This document shows, in pieces, positions 34,274 through 42,940 of a stretch of 42,940 nt of DNA. The stretch is from Gammaproteobacteria bacterium (GTDB lineage Bacteria; Pseudomonadota; Gammaproteobacteria; SZUA-152), in assembly GCA_021647505.1 (NCBI GenBank), contig JAKIUN010000030.1, positions 1 through 42,940 of the forward strand, read 5' to 3'. The position numbers and the translations under genes were made by a program. Under the pieces are notes generated by a model that was not told the origin of the DNA, did no database searches, and saw only the letters and a program-made list of their open reading frames with translations. Numbering within the stretch: the stretch's first letter is position 1; every line of letters starts with the position of its first letter.

Positions 34274-36979
34274 ATGACAAGCGCAGAAATTCGACAACTC
34301 TTCCTCGACTACTTCCAGCAACGCGGTCACCAGATCGTCCCCAGCAGCCCGCTGGTGCCGGCCAATGATTCCACCCTGCTGTTCAGCAATGCCGGTATGG
34401 TGCAATTCAAAGAGGTGTTTACCGGGCTGGAGCAACGTCCCTACGTGCGCGCCACCAGTTCTCAGCGCTGCGTGCGCGCCGGCGGCAAGCACAACGATCT
34501 GGAAAACGTCGGTTATACCGCACGTCATCACACCTTCTTCGAGATGCTGGGCAACTTCAGCTTCGGCGACTATTTCAAGCGCGAGGCCATTCAGTACGCC
34601 TGGGAATTCCTCACCGAAGTGGCCAAGCTGCCGCCGGAGCGTCTGTGGATCACGGTCTATGCCGATGATGACGAGGCGGCGGATATCTGGCTGAAAGAGA
34701 TCGGTGTCTCTGCCGAGCGTTTTTCCCGTATTGGCGATAAGCCCGGCGGCAAGCGTTACGAGAGCGACAATTTCTGGTCCATGGGTGACACCGGCCCCTG
34801 CGGCCCCTGTTCGGAAATCTTCTACGACCACGGCGCCGATGTCGCCGGCGGCCCACCCGGCACCCCCGAGGAAGACGGCGACCGCTATATCGAGATCTGG
34901 AACCTGGTATTCATGCAATACGACCGCGACGCCACGGGCAACATGAACCCGCTGCCGCATCCCTCCGTGGATACCGGCATGGGGCTGGAGCGCCTCGCCG
35001 CCGTGTTGCAGGGCGTGCGCAACAATTACGATATCGACCTGTTCAGGCATCTGATTGCCGCCATTGCAGGGCTGGCCGGGCAGAAAGATTTTACTGACAC
35101 CGCCCAGCACGGCACCGATCCCGGCAGCCCTGCCTCCCACGACGTTCGTACGTCCCTGAACGTTATCGCCGACCACATCCGAGCCTGCGCCTTTCTGGTC
35201 ACCGACGGCGTGGCACCGTCCAACGAAGGCCGTGGCTACGTGCTGCGCCGCATCATCCGCCGCGCCATCCGTCATGGCCACAAGCTGGGTCTGCGTGAGC
35301 CTTTCTTTTATAAGCTGGTGGGGCCGCTGTGCGAGGTGATGGGTGACGCTTATCCGGAACTGGTAAAGATCCGGCCACAGGTGGAGCGGGTGCTGAGGCA
35401 GGAAGAGGAGCGTTTCGCCGAGACCCTGGATCACGGCATGGCCATTTTGGAGGAGGCCATTGCCGGTCTTGACGGTTTGGTAATCCCCGGTGAGACCGTG
35501 TTCAAGCTCTACGACACCTACGGCTTTCCCTCCGACCTCACCGCCGACATCGCCCGCGAACGCGGCCTGAGTCTGGACATGGAAGGCTTCGAGCGTGAGA
35601 TGGCGGCGCAGCGTGAGCGGGCGCGGGCAGCCAGTAACTTTAATGTCTCGGCGAATTTCGTCTCATTAAAGCGAACCACTTATAACGCAACAGTAACGTG
35701 CGAACCCCACACCGAATTCACTGGCTACGAACATCTCGAAGACGAGGGTAAAGTTCTTGCCCTGTTTTGCGATGGTGAACCCGTCGACCAGCTGGGCGAG
35801 GGTGATAAAGGCCTGCTGATGCTGGATCGCACACCATTCTATGCCGAGTCCGGCGGCCAGGCCGGCGACCACGGCGTACTTCGCGTGGGCGATGCCGAGT
35901 TGGTGGTGCTGGACACGCAGAAGCAGGGCGATGCCTTTCTGCACCAGATACGCGTGCAAAAGGGCAAAGTGGCGGTTGGAGATAAGCTTGAGGCGTGTGT
36001 AGATAAGCAGCGCCGCCGGCAGATCACCGATAATCACTCCGCCACTCACCTGCTGCATGCCGCCCTGCGCAAGATCCTCGGTGAGCACGTGCAACAGAAG
36101 GGCTCGCTGGTGGAGGCCGACCGCCTGCGCTTCGATTTCTCGCACTTCGATGCCGTGACGCCGGAGCAACTGGCGCAGGTCGAGGCGCTGGTCAACGCGC
36201 AGATTCGCGCCAATCTACCGGTGGAAACCCGCCTTATGTCCGCAGACGAGGCCAAGGCTTCCGGCGCTATGGCGTTGTTTGGCGAGAAATACGGCGACGT
36301 CGTGCGCGTGCTTTCCATGGGCGATTTCTCCGTGGAGCTGTGCGGCGGTACCCACGTCGCGCGCACCGGTGATATTGGTCTGTTCAAGATGGTCTCCGAG
36401 GGCGGTGTGGCGGCTGGTGTGCGCCGCATCGAGGCGGTGGCCGGCGAGGTGGCGCTGCACCACATCGCTGAAACAGAAAAGAATCTGCAATGCATCGCCG
36501 CGTTGCTGAAGGCCGATACCGGCATTGTAGTGTCTAAACTGCAGGCGCTGCTGGCGCGCGCGCGCGGGCTGGAAAAAGAAGTCGAACAGCTGAAGGCGAA
36601 GCTGGCCAGCAGCCAGGGTGGTGATCTGGCGGCGCAGGCGGTGGATGTCGATGGCATCAAGGTGCTGGCGGCAAAGCTGGACGGTGTTGATGCCAAATCG
36701 TTGCGCGACACCGTGGATCAACTGAAGAACAAGCTGGGCCGCGCCGCAGTGGTGTTGGCGGCCGTGGACGGAGACAAGGTCAGTCTGGTGGCGGGCGTCA
36801 CCAAGGACGAGACGAAACGCCTGCGTGCCGGTGACCTGGTCAACAGCGTCGCCCAGCAGGTGGGTGGCAAGGGTGGTGGCCGTCCCGACCTGGCGATGGC
36901 CGGTGGCAAGGATCCGGCCGGGCTGGATGTCGCCTTGCAGGCAGTGCCGGAGTGGGTGCGCAGCCGCCTTGGTAGTTGA
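34274..36979 (+). CDS. alaS: Alanine-tRNA ligase
   Basis: AlaRS (901 residues) charges tRNA-Ala. The class II core shows [20 protein letters not shown] at the start and [20 protein letters not shown] in the catalytic part, followed by the tRNA-recognition domain. The editing domain keeps its zinc ligands, seen in [12 protein letters not shown] and [15 protein letters not shown]. The C-Ala domain with a coiled coil (about 750-790) ends the protein. It is about 25 residues longer than the E. coli enzyme. No clear Shine-Dalgarno precedes ATG 34274. Confidence 0.98.
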   Translation: MTSAEIRQLFLDYFQQRGHQIVPSSPLVPANDSTLLFSNAGMVQFKEVFTGLEQRPYVRATSSQRCVRAGGKHNDLENVGYTARHHTFFEMLGNFSFGDYFKREAIQYAWEFLTEVAKLPPERLWITVYADDDEAADIWLKEIGVSAERFSRIGDKPGGKRYESDNFWSMGDTGPCGPCSEIFYDHGADVAGGPPGTPEEDGDRYIEIWNLVFMQYDRDATGNMNPLPHPSVDTGMGLERLAAVLQGVRNNYDIDLFRHLIAAIAGLAGQKDFTDTAQHGTDPGSPASHDVRTSLNVIADHIRACAFLVTDGVAPSNEGRGYVLRRIIRRAIRHGHKLGLREPFFYKLVGPLCEVMGDAYPELVKIRPQVERVLRQEEERFAETLDHGMAILEEAIAGLDGLVIPGETVFKLYDTYGFPSDLTADIARERGLSLDMEGFEREMAAQRERARAASNFNVSANFVSLKRTTYNATVTCEPHTEFTGYEHLEDEGKVLALFCDGEPVDQLGEGDKGLLMLDRTPFYAESGGQAGDHGVLRVGDAELVVLDTQKQGDAFLHQIRVQKGKVAVGDKLEACVDKQRRRQITDNHSATHLLHAALRKILGEHVQQKGSLVEADRLRFDFSHFDAVTPEQLAQVEALVNAQIRANLPVETRLMSADEAKASGAMALFGEKYGDVVRVLSMGDFSVELCGGTHVARTGDIGLFKMVSEGGVAAGVRRIEAVAGEVALHHIAETEKNLQCIAALLKADTGIVVSKLQALLARARGLEKEVEQLKAKLASSQGGDLAAQAVDVDGIKVLAAKLDGVDAKSLRDTVDQLKNKLGRAAVVLAAVDGDKVSLVAGVTKDETKRLRAGDLVNSVAQQVGGKGGGRPDLAMAGGKDPAGLDVALQAVPEWVRSRLGS

Positions 36980-37006
36980 CGCAGATATACGCTGCATTCT
37001 TTATAG

Positions 37007-37028
37007 TTTGTAGGGATATACCTACAAA
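37007..37028. promoter_or_regulatory. Inverted repeat between alaS and lysC
   Basis: TTTGTAGG (37007-37014) and CCTACAAA (37021-37028) are a perfect 8-bp inverted repeat with a 6-base centre, 62 bases before lysC. It could be an operator or small hairpin in the lysC leader. TTGACG at 36976 and TTATAG at 37001 may be a weakly spaced lysC promoter. Confidence 0.4.
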
Positions 37029-37089
37029 TTACCTTTATGTCAGCACAGAACTAGTGTTTAATACCCGGGTTTTTGAATCAGTCTAAATT

Positions 37090-38322
37090 ATGGCTCTGAT
37101 CGTACAGAAATATGGCGGTACCTCGGTCGGTTCCGTGGAACGCATCCAGTGTGTGGCGGAAAAGATCGCGGGATTTCGGGATCAGGGTCACGACGTGGTG
37201 GTGGTGGTTTCCGCCATGAGCGGTGAGACCAATCGGCTGGCGGGATTGGCGAGAGCTATTGCGCCGCAGCCCGATGCGCGTGAATACGACGTGCTGCTGT
37301 CGACGGGCGAGCAGGTGACGATTGCGTTACTGGCGATGGCATTGAAACAGCGTGGTTGTCCGGCACGTTCGTTCACGGGCGGCCAGGTACGAATTCTTAC
37401 TGATAGTGCGCACAACAAAGCGCGGATCAAGGATATTGATCGACGGGACATGGATGATGCCCTTTCCGGTGGACAGGTGGTGGTGGTGGCCGGTTTTCAG
37501 GGTGTTGATGAAAATGGCAGCATCACGACCTTGGGGCGCGGTGGATCGGATACGACCGCCGTGGCCCTGGCTGCGGCCCTGGAGGCCGATGAGTGCCAGA
37601 TCTACACCGACGTGGACGGCGTCTACACCACGGATCCTCGTGTGGTGCCAGAGGCCCGGCGTCTTGATCGCATCACTTTCGAGGAGATGCTGGAGATGGC
37701 GAGTCTGGGCTCCAAGGTGTTGCAGATTCGCGCCGTTGAGTTCGCCGGCAAATACAACGTACCGCTGCGGGTGCTGTCCAGCTTTGCCGAGGGTGGCGGC
37801 ACGCTCATTAGCTACGAGGACGAGGGTATGGAACAGGCGTTGATATCCGGTATTGCCTTCAACCGGGATGAGGCCAAGCTGACAGTGTTGGGCGTACCGG
37901 ATCATCCGGGTGTCGCCTCACAGATTCTTGGCCCCATCGGCGAAGCCAATATCGAGGTGGACATGATCATCCAGAATGTCGCTGCGGATGGCACCACAGA
38001 CTTTACCTTCACCGTCCATCGCAACGATTTCGAGAAGGCCACGGTCGTGCTGGAAAAGGTTGCTGTCGAGCTGGGTGCGCGTGAGGTGGCTGGTGACAAC
38101 AAGATTGTGAAGATATCCCTGGTGGGGGTTGGCATGCGCTCGCATGCCGGCATCGCTGGGAAGATGTTTGAACTCTTGGCCAAGGAGGGGATCAATATTC
38201 GCATGATCTCCACATCCGAAATCAAGGTATCGGTCGTCGTTGACGAAAAGTACCTCGAACTGGGTGTACGGGCCTTGCACAGTGGTTTTGCGCTTGAGCA
38301 TGCCATTGAAGTAATGGATTGA
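37090..38322 (+). CDS. lysC: Aspartate kinase
   Basis: Aspartokinase (410 residues) phosphorylates L-aspartate, the first step to lysine, threonine, methionine and diaminopimelate. It has the KYGGTSVG motif (8-15), [18 protein letters not shown] and [11 protein letters not shown] of the kinase domain, and two ACT domains from about 265 ([20 protein letters not shown] and [20 protein letters not shown]) for feedback control by lysine and/or threonine. It is the short form without a homoserine dehydrogenase part. Confidence 0.97.
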   Translation: MALIVQKYGGTSVGSVERIQCVAEKIAGFRDQGHDVVVVVSAMSGETNRLAGLARAIAPQPDAREYDVLLSTGEQVTIALLAMALKQRGCPARSFTGGQVRILTDSAHNKARIKDIDRRDMDDALSGGQVVVVAGFQGVDENGSITTLGRGGSDTTAVALAAALEADECQIYTDVDGVYTTDPRVVPEARRLDRITFEEMLEMASLGSKVLQIRAVEFAGKYNVPLRVLSSFAEGGGTLISYEDEGMEQALISGIAFNRDEAKLTVLGVPDHPGVASQILGPIGEANIEVDMIIQNVAADGTTDFTFTVHRNDFEKATVVLEKVAVELGAREVAGDNKIVKISLVGVGMRSHAGIAGKMFELLAKEGINIRMISTSEIKVSVVVDEKYLELGVRALHSGFALEHAIEVMD

Positions 38323-38368
38323 TGCTGTGGTGTGTCACACCGTGGTTGCGTTATAGCTGTGCTTTAGT

Positions 38369-38400
38369 TGCGAAGAGCAGCGAATGCGAAGAGCAGCGAA
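38369..38400 (+). repeat. Tandem 16-bp repeat upstream of csrA
   Basis: TGCGAAGAGCAGCGAA occurs twice in direct succession (38369-38384 and 38385-38400), 109 bases before csrA. It is a perfect tandem pair in the lysC-csrA spacer, possibly part of the csrA control region. Confidence 0.8.
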
Positions 38401-38417
38401 GAAAAATTGGCAATTAA

Positions 38418-38446
38418 TTGAAGTTCCGGCCATTTGGGCCGATAGC
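38418..38446 (+). promoter_or_regulatory. csrA: Possible csrA promoter
   Basis: TTGAAG (38418-38423), 17 bases and GATAGC (38441-38446). The -10 is weak. A hairpin-prone GGCC-rich stretch lies within the spacer. csrA genes often have several promoters. Confidence 0.3.
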
Positions 38447-38508
38447 TCCGACGACGCGCACCCAGTCAGGTTGCGATCGGGAGATTTAAAAACAAGGAGA
38501 CATATTCA

Positions 38509-38700
38509 ATGTTAATTCTGACACGGCGTGTTGGCGAGTCTTTGATCATTGGTGATGACATCACCGTTACCGTCCTCGGTGTGAAGGGCAATCAGGTACG
38601 AATTGGTGTGAATGCACCAAAGGAAATTTCCGTGCATCGTGAAGAGATCTATGAGCGGATCCAGCGCGAAAAAGACCAGCAGGAAGGCACGCCACTCTGA
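38509..38700 (+). CDS. csrA: Carbon storage regulator CsrA
   Basis: CsrA (63 residues) is a dimeric RNA-binding regulator that blocks or stabilises mRNAs at GGA motifs. [40 protein letters not shown] and EEIYERIQ are nearly identical to E. coli CsrA, including Arg44 in the VHREEI segment. AAGGAGA before the start is itself a GGA-containing site, so self-repression is plausible. The order alaS-lysC-csrA-tRNA-Ser-tRNA-Arg is common in gammaproteobacteria. Confidence 0.99.
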   Translation: MLILTRRVGESLIIGDDITVTVLGVKGNQVRIGVNAPKEISVHREEIYERIQREKDQQEGTPL

Positions 38701-38874
38701 GATTGGTTTTTCACTGAGCAGGTGTTGACGCAAGGCCGGCACCTGCCATTGATTCATTCAAAAAATGTTGTGACCGGGTAAATTTTACCTTCATTGCCGG
38801 GAATTCGTATTTTCTGCCTATTTCTTGCCGGAAATGGGTTTCCTAATCCGCGTATTTTTGGGAGAATAGCCGCC

Positions 38875-38893
38875 CTGCCGGGTTGACCGGCAG
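38875..38893 (+). promoter_or_regulatory. Hairpin just before tRNA-Ser
   Basis: CTGCCGG (38875-38881) pairs perfectly with CCGGCAG (38887-38893), 16 bases before the tRNA. It may be a processing signal of a csrA-tRNA transcript or a remnant terminator lacking its T-run. Confidence 0.4.
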
Positions 38894-38909
38894 TGGGTGT
38901 CAATTATCT

Positions 38910-38999
38910 GGAGAGCTGGCCGAGTGGCTGAAGGCGCGCCCCTGCTAAGGGCGTATGGGTTAACGCCCATCGAGGGTTCGAATCCCTCGCTCTCCGCCA
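38910..38999 (+). tRNA. tRNA-Ser (anticodon GCT)
   Basis: 90 bases with the long variable arm of a class II tRNA. The acceptor stem GGAGAGC/GCTCTCC is perfect, with discriminator G and encoded CCA. The anticodon loop CTGCTAA gives GCT, reading AGC and AGU serine codons. The T-loop GGTTCGAATCC is intact. Confidence 0.97.
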
Positions 39000-39043
39000 T
39001 TATCTTTGCGCGGATCTGGCCTGCCAAATCTGCCCCCTCGGCC

Positions 39044-39073
39044 TTGAAAAAGGAGGGCGAAAGCGGGTATAGT
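39044..39073 (+). promoter_or_regulatory. tRNA-Arg promoter
   Basis: TTGAAA (39044-39049), an 18-base spacer and TATAGT (39068-39073) are followed by the GC-rich stretch CCGCCCC. Such a discriminator is typical of stable-RNA promoters under stringent control. It lies 43 bases before the tRNA. Confidence 0.65.
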
Positions 39074-39116
39074 CCGCCCCTTCCGTGACCCAGCTCACTG
39101 GAAACAGTTTTACTGC

Positions 39117-39193
39117 GCGCTCGTAGCTCAGCTGGATAGAGTACCTGGCTACGAACCAGGCGGTCGGAGGTTCGAATCCTCCCGAGCGCGCCA
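39117..39193 (+). tRNA. tRNA-Arg (anticodon ACG)
   Basis: 77 bases with acceptor stem GCGCTCG/CGAGCGC, discriminator G and encoded CCA. The anticodon stem CCTGG/CCAGG holds the loop CTACGAA, anticodon ACG, which TadA would edit to ICG. This is the main CGN arginine reader of gammaproteobacteria and a frequent integration site for islands; the hsd locus starts 520 bases downstream. Confidence 0.97.
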
Positions 39194-39713
39194 TTATTTG
39201 ATACAAAACAAGCAGTTATCGCTGGCGCGGTAGCTGCTTTTTTGTTGCCTGTCCCATTGTCGTGGGTTGTCCCAATCAACCTGAAAAACACCCTGTCTGA
39301 GCCTTGCTAGCGGCTGCACTTTTACGGGTTTTCCACGGTAAACACGCTGCGTTATTTAGGCCAGTCATCGGTTTCAGTTGGATATAAAGTCTTATCGGGA
39401 CGACAATCCACGAATATATTTTTGGCTGCAGGTTTAGCACTGCTTCAACCTCCCAGTCTTCAATGTATCTGCTGCGTGCGATATCCTTTTTTTAGTTTTT
39501 TGAGCAGACGGCAGACACTACCCCGAATCCCGGTGGAAGCCAGTATAAGATCGAGCAAAAACAATAGGTTGTACAAGCCAATGCCCGAAAGAAGATTGTT
39601 ATTAGGTCGCGAAAAAGAAAATCCCCCCCAGAAATATAGCTAGCCACCCTTATATGGTACTGATTCAGTTATTATCGGCTTGATTCAAATAACACAGAGA
39701 CTATGGGCAATAA
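39194..39713. other. Gene-free stretch between tRNA-Arg and hsdM
   Basis: 520 bases. A terminator-like hairpin (AAGCAG with CTGCTT and T6, about 39210-39246) follows the tRNA. No gene is recognised in the rest; the 73-codon frame at 39422-39643 has no family likeness. It probably holds the hsd promoter near 39650-39700 and may be old island junction sequence. Confidence 0.5.
39207..39246 (+). terminator. Terminator after tRNA-Arg
   Basis: AAGCAG (39210-39215) pairs with CTGCTT (39234-39239), the loop can fold further, and T residues follow, then GTT. It lies 14 bases after the tRNA. Confidence 0.6.
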
Positions 39714-41687
39714 ATGACCAACTTCGGTGAACACGTCGGCTTTATCTGGTCTATCGCAGAGATCCTGCGTGGCAACTACAAGCAATCGGAATACGGCAAG
39801 GTGGTGCTGCCCTTCACCGTGCTGCGGCGTCTGGACTGCGTGCTGGAACCCACCAAGGACAAGGTGCTGGCACAGCTTGGGAACCTGCCGGGTAGCGTGG
39901 ATCACGAGATGCGCGAAACCATGCTGAACATGGCCGCTGGGCATAGCTTCCACAACACCAGCCCCTTCACCTTCGAAAAGCTGCTGGACGACCCCGACAA
40001 CATCGCCGCCAACCTGAATAACCTGATCAACGGTTTCAGTGACGATGCCCGCGAAATCTTCATCGAACGCTTCAAGCTGCCCGAGCAGGTCGCCAGGCTG
40101 GACAAGGACAACCTGCTGTATATGGTCGTCAGTCGTTTTGCACAGGCCGACCTGCATCCCGACAAGGTCAGCAATATCCAGATGGGCGGCATCTTTGAAG
40201 AACTGATCCGCCGCTTTTCAGAGCAAAGCAATGAAACCGCCGGGGAACACTTCACCCCCCGCGAAGTCATCCGCCTGATGGTCAATCTGCTGTTTCACGA
40301 AGACACCGAGGCACTGACCAAAAAAGGCACCATCCGCAAACTGTATGACCCCGCCTGTGGCACCGGCGGCATGTTAAGCGTGGCCGAAGAATACCTGCGC
40401 GAACTGAATCCCGATGCCCACCTAGAAGTCTATGGGCAGGAGTTGAACGACGAAAGCTACGCCACCTGCAAATCAGACATGATGATCAAGGGCCAGAATG
40501 CCAAAAATATCCACCCCGGCAACAGCTTCAGCGAAGACGGCCTGCCCGATGAAGAATTTGACTACCTGCTGTCCAATCCGCCCTTTGGCGTGGAATGGAA
40601 GAAGGTGGAAAGCGAAGTGAAGGCCGAGGCCAGTGAACTGGGCTACAAAGGCCGCTTCGGTGCCGGTTTGCCGCGTATCAGTGATGGGTCGCTGTTGTTT
40701 GTGCAGCACATGATCGCCAAACTCAATACCAACGGTGACAGTTCCCGGCTGGCCGTGGTGCTGAACGGTTCGCCGCTGTTCACCGGCAGCGCGGGCAGTG
40801 GTGAAAGCGAAATCCGCCGCTGGATCATCGAAAACGACTGGCTGGAGGCCATTGTCGCCCTGCCCACCGACATGTTCTACAACACCGGCATCGCCACCTA
40901 TATCTGGATCATCACCAACCAGAAGTCCGCCGAGCGCAAGGGCAAGGTGCAACTGATCAATGCCGTGGACTTTCACACCCCCATGCGCAAAAGTCTGGGC
41001 AGCAAACGCAAGCAGATATCCGCTGAACAGGTGGCCGAGATCACCCGGCTGTTTGGCGAAAACAAATCTGGCGAACGCTGCAAAATCTTTGACAACCGCG
41101 ACTTTGGCTACCAACGCATCACCGTCGAACGCCCGCTGAAACTGAACTTCCAGGCCAGCCCTGAACGACTGGAAAAGCTGCACGCCGCCAAAGCCTTCGC
41201 CAGACTGAATGATGACCAGCAGCAGGCCATCACCGCTGCCATCGAAACGCTGGATCAAGACCACCTGTACAAAAACCGCGAAACCTTCATCAAAGCACTG
41301 AAAGCCGCCTTCAAGGCCGCCGGGGTGGAGGTCAAAACGCCGATGCTGAAAACCGTCTGGCAGGCACTAAGCGAACGTGACGACAGCGCCGATGCCTGCC
41401 TGATCCAGTCCGGTGCCAACAAGGGCAAACCCGAACCGGATACCGACCTGCGCGATTACGAAAACGTGCCCCTGAAAGAAGAGATCAACGACTACTTTCA
41501 GCGTGAAGTGCTGCCCCGTGTGCCCGAGGCATGGATAGACCACGACAAGACCAAGACCGGCTATGAAATCCCCTTTAACCGCCACTTCTACCAATATGTA
41601 CCGCCCCGTTCGCTGGCAGAGATCGACGCCGATCTGGATAAGGTCAGTGCGGAGATTATGCAGATGTTACGGGATGTGCATGTATGA
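39714..41687 (+). CDS. hsdM: Type I restriction-modification DNA methyltransferase subunit HsdM
   Basis: HsdM (657 residues) is the N6-adenine methyltransferase of a type I system; with two M and one S subunit it forms the methylase. The N-terminal helical domain (FIWSIAEILRGNYKQSEYGK, FTVLRRLDCVLEPTK) is followed by AGEHFTPREVIRLMV, AdoMet motif I DPACGTGGM (212-220) and motif IV NPPF (288-291). It is longer than E. coli HsdM, with a C-terminal extension after about 480 that probably contacts HsdS. hsdS overlaps it by four bases. The start has no obvious strong ribosome binding site. Confidence 0.95.
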   Translation: MTNFGEHVGFIWSIAEILRGNYKQSEYGKVVLPFTVLRRLDCVLEPTKDKVLAQLGNLPGSVDHEMRETMLNMAAGHSFHNTSPFTFEKLLDDPDNIAANLNNLINGFSDDAREIFIERFKLPEQVARLDKDNLLYMVVSRFAQADLHPDKVSNIQMGGIFEELIRRFSEQSNETAGEHFTPREVIRLMVNLLFHEDTEALTKKGTIRKLYDPACGTGGMLSVAEEYLRELNPDAHLEVYGQELNDESYATCKSDMMIKGQNAKNIHPGNSFSEDGLPDEEFDYLLSNPPFGVEWKKVESEVKAEASELGYKGRFGAGLPRISDGSLLFVQHMIAKLNTNGDSSRLAVVLNGSPLFTGSAGSGESEIRRWIIENDWLEAIVALPTDMFYNTGIATYIWIITNQKSAERKGKVQLINAVDFHTPMRKSLGSKRKQISAEQVAEITRLFGENKSGERCKIFDNRDFGYQRITVERPLKLNFQASPERLEKLHAAKAFARLNDDQQQAITAAIETLDQDHLYKNRETFIKALKAAFKAAGVEVKTPMLKTVWQALSERDDSADACLIQSGANKGKPEPDTDLRDYENVPLKEEINDYFQREVLPRVPEAWIDHDKTKTGYEIPFNRHFYQYVPPRSLAEIDADLDKVSAEIMQMLRDVHV

Positions 41688-42829
41688 CTTATCCGGCGTA
41701 TCCAGAATATAGGGATAGTGGGGTTGAGTGGCTAGGGAGGGTGCCACAAGAATGGCATATATGTAGATTAAAGTTTTTGGCTAACTTGTTAAATGGCTAT
41801 GCATTCAACAGTAATGACTACGTTGATGATGGTGTGGCAATAGTTCGAATAGGTGATGTTAAGGATAATGTCGACTGGGAAAATGTTAAACGTGTCCCTG
41901 AAAAACAGTTGTTGATATTGAATCGTTTTTTGATAATGCGTGGTGATGTTCTTCTTGCTATGACAGGGGCAACAATTGGAAAAACATCTGTTTGGAAATA
42001 TGATGAGAAAGCACTACTTAATCAACGTGTTGGCATTATACGTTCGCATATTCTGGATCAAGAATATTTAAGTTATTGCGCAAAATCGGAAAGTTTTACA
42101 AAACACATTGAATTGGAATGCTATGGCGGTGCGCAGGAAAATATAGGCAAGGAAGATATTGGCGATATATGGTTGGCCATGCCTGCGGTTGAAGAACAAA
42201 CCCAAATCGCCACCTTCCTTGACCGCGAAACCCAAAAAATAGACCGCCTGATTGAAAAGCAACAACAGCTGATCAAGCTGCTACAGGAAAAAAGTCAGGC
42301 CGTGATTTCCCATGCCGTCACCAAAGGGCTAAACCCCGATGCAAAAATGAAAGACAGCGGGGTTGAATGGTTGGGGGAGATTCCGGGGCATTGGGAAAAT
42401 AAGAAGTTTTCACATATTTCTATGGTCGTTCGTGGCGGGTCGCCAAGACCGGCAGGTGATCCTACATTATTTAATGGTGACTATTCACCTTGGGTAACAG
42501 TAGCCGAAATTACAAGTGGCAACGAAATGTATTTGAATGAAACAAATACGTTTTTAACAAAAAAAGGTAGCGAGCAATGCCGTGTTTTTAAATCTGGGAC
42601 ACTTTTATTGTCAAATAGCGGTGCTACATTAGGGGTTCCAAAAATACTTAATATTGATGCGAATGCAAATGATGGGGTCGTGGGGTTTGAGAACCTAAGT
42701 AATGATGTAGATATTGAATACGCATACTTTTATTTGACCACCATGACAGATGATCTAAGGGAGCGGACAAAACAAGGTGCGGGACAACCAAACCTAAACA
42801 CAGATATTGTGAAAAATGGCTCTTCGTAA
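41684..42829 (+). pseudogene. hsdS: Type I specificity subunit HsdS, cut by an insertion sequence
   Basis: HsdS gives sequence recognition through two target-recognition domains. The first repeat opens with YRDSGVEWLGRVPQEWH and has its domain to about residue 170; a conserved spacer follows (EEQTQIATFLDRETQKIDRL, IEKQQQLIKLLQEKSQAVIS). The second repeat opens MKDSGVEWLGEIPGHWE. It stops after QGAGQPNLNTDIVKN where the insertion sequence begins at 42818; the final GSS and stop (381 residues) come from the element. The end of the second domain and the C-terminal spacer are lost. Both domains are AT-richer than the spacer, as common for exchanged domains. The product may be inactive, or act as a one-domain half subunit. 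Confidence 0.88.
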
Positions 42830-42940
42830 AACTGTGTGAAATTCCGGTAAAATACCCTGCTTTAGCCATTGATTGGAGCGGTTTTTTCCATGGACATAGA
42901 AGAGCATTACAGCCAGCTACTGGGTGTCAATTCCCCGTGG
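42818..42940 (+). mobile_element. Left end of an insertion sequence, probably ISL3 family
   Basis: Homology to HsdS ends abruptly at 42817, and GGCTCTTCGTAAAACTGTG begins at 42818, the form of an ISL3-family terminal repeat (GGNTCTTCG...). A transposase start follows 72 bases later. ISL3 elements duplicate 8 bases of target; TGAAAAAT (42810-42817) would be the left copy. The right end is outside the window. Confidence 0.7.
42890..42940 (+). CDS. Transposase N-terminus, probably ISL3 family (runs off the window)
   Basis: Only 17 residues are visible: MDIEEHYSQLLGVNSPW. The D-I-x-x-H-Y-x-x-L-L-G-x-x-S-P-W pattern is seen at the start of ISL3-family DDE transposases. GATTGGAGCGG provides a ribosome binding site. 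Its position right behind the terminal repeat that interrupts hsdS supports the call. The rest of the gene cannot be seen. Confidence 0.65.
   Translation, partial: MDIEEHYSQLLGVNSPW

Noticed and set aside
34250-35434. Minus-strand frame opposite alaS (394 codons)
   Set aside because: It is an antisense shadow of a GC-rich, well-conserved gene, with no domain or ribosome binding site.
39422-39643. Small gene between tRNA-Arg and hsdM
   Set aside because: The 73-residue frame is low in recognisable features, has no clear ribosome binding site and no likeness to a known family.

Overview
The window comes from a chromosome of a gammaproteobacterium, probably a free-living, sulfur-metabolising one. 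The ribosomal proteins, SecY, RpoA and RecA are close to their E. coli counterparts in sequence and order. The gene orders str-S10-spc-alpha and recA-recX-alaS-lysC-csrA-tRNA-Ser-tRNA-Arg are gammaproteobacterial. A YeeE/YedE (TsuA-like) thiosulfate transporter and a PEP-CTERM protein suggest an environmental sulfur user that makes extracellular polymer. This placement is inference from gene content; no species can be named.

Layout. Positions 1-14344 hold the end of tuf and then the S10 (rpsJ to rpsQ), spc (rplN to rpmJ) and alpha (rpsM to rplQ) ribosomal operons, closed by a strong terminator. Intergenic RNA structures stand out here: two hairpins between tuf and rpsJ, a hairpin overlapping the predicted spc promoter, a terminator-like hairpin between rpsN and rpsH, and a roughly 267-bp palindromic element between rpoA and rplQ. 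Positions 14499-15761 encode the YeeE/YedE transporter. A tRNA-Lys gene (16014-16089) is the attachment site of a decayed mobile element that ends at a 44-bp copy of the tRNA 3' half (18399-18442). The element keeps only a ruined integrase and an intact BrnT/BrnA-like toxin-antitoxin pair. prfC follows directly.

Positions 20340-26339 carry gspC-gspD-gspE-gspF, the secretin, ATPase and inner-membrane part of a type II secretion system; the pseudopilin genes are absent here. A QseBC-like two-component pair lies on the minus strand (26667-28765), divergent from pncC-thpR. Next come a PEP-CTERM protein gene with a candidate sigma-54 promoter and a WYL-domain regulator, both on the minus strand. 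Divergent from these is recA-recX, followed by alaS, lysC, csrA, tRNA-Ser(GCT) and tRNA-Arg(ACG).

The last 3.2 kb is a type I restriction-modification locus, hsdM-hsdS. Its specificity gene is cut inside the second target-recognition domain by the left end of an insertion sequence, probably ISL3 family, which runs off the window. The least explained structures are the palindromic element inside the alpha operon, the tRNA-Lys mini-island with its toxin-antitoxin pair, and the upstream region of the PEP-CTERM gene.
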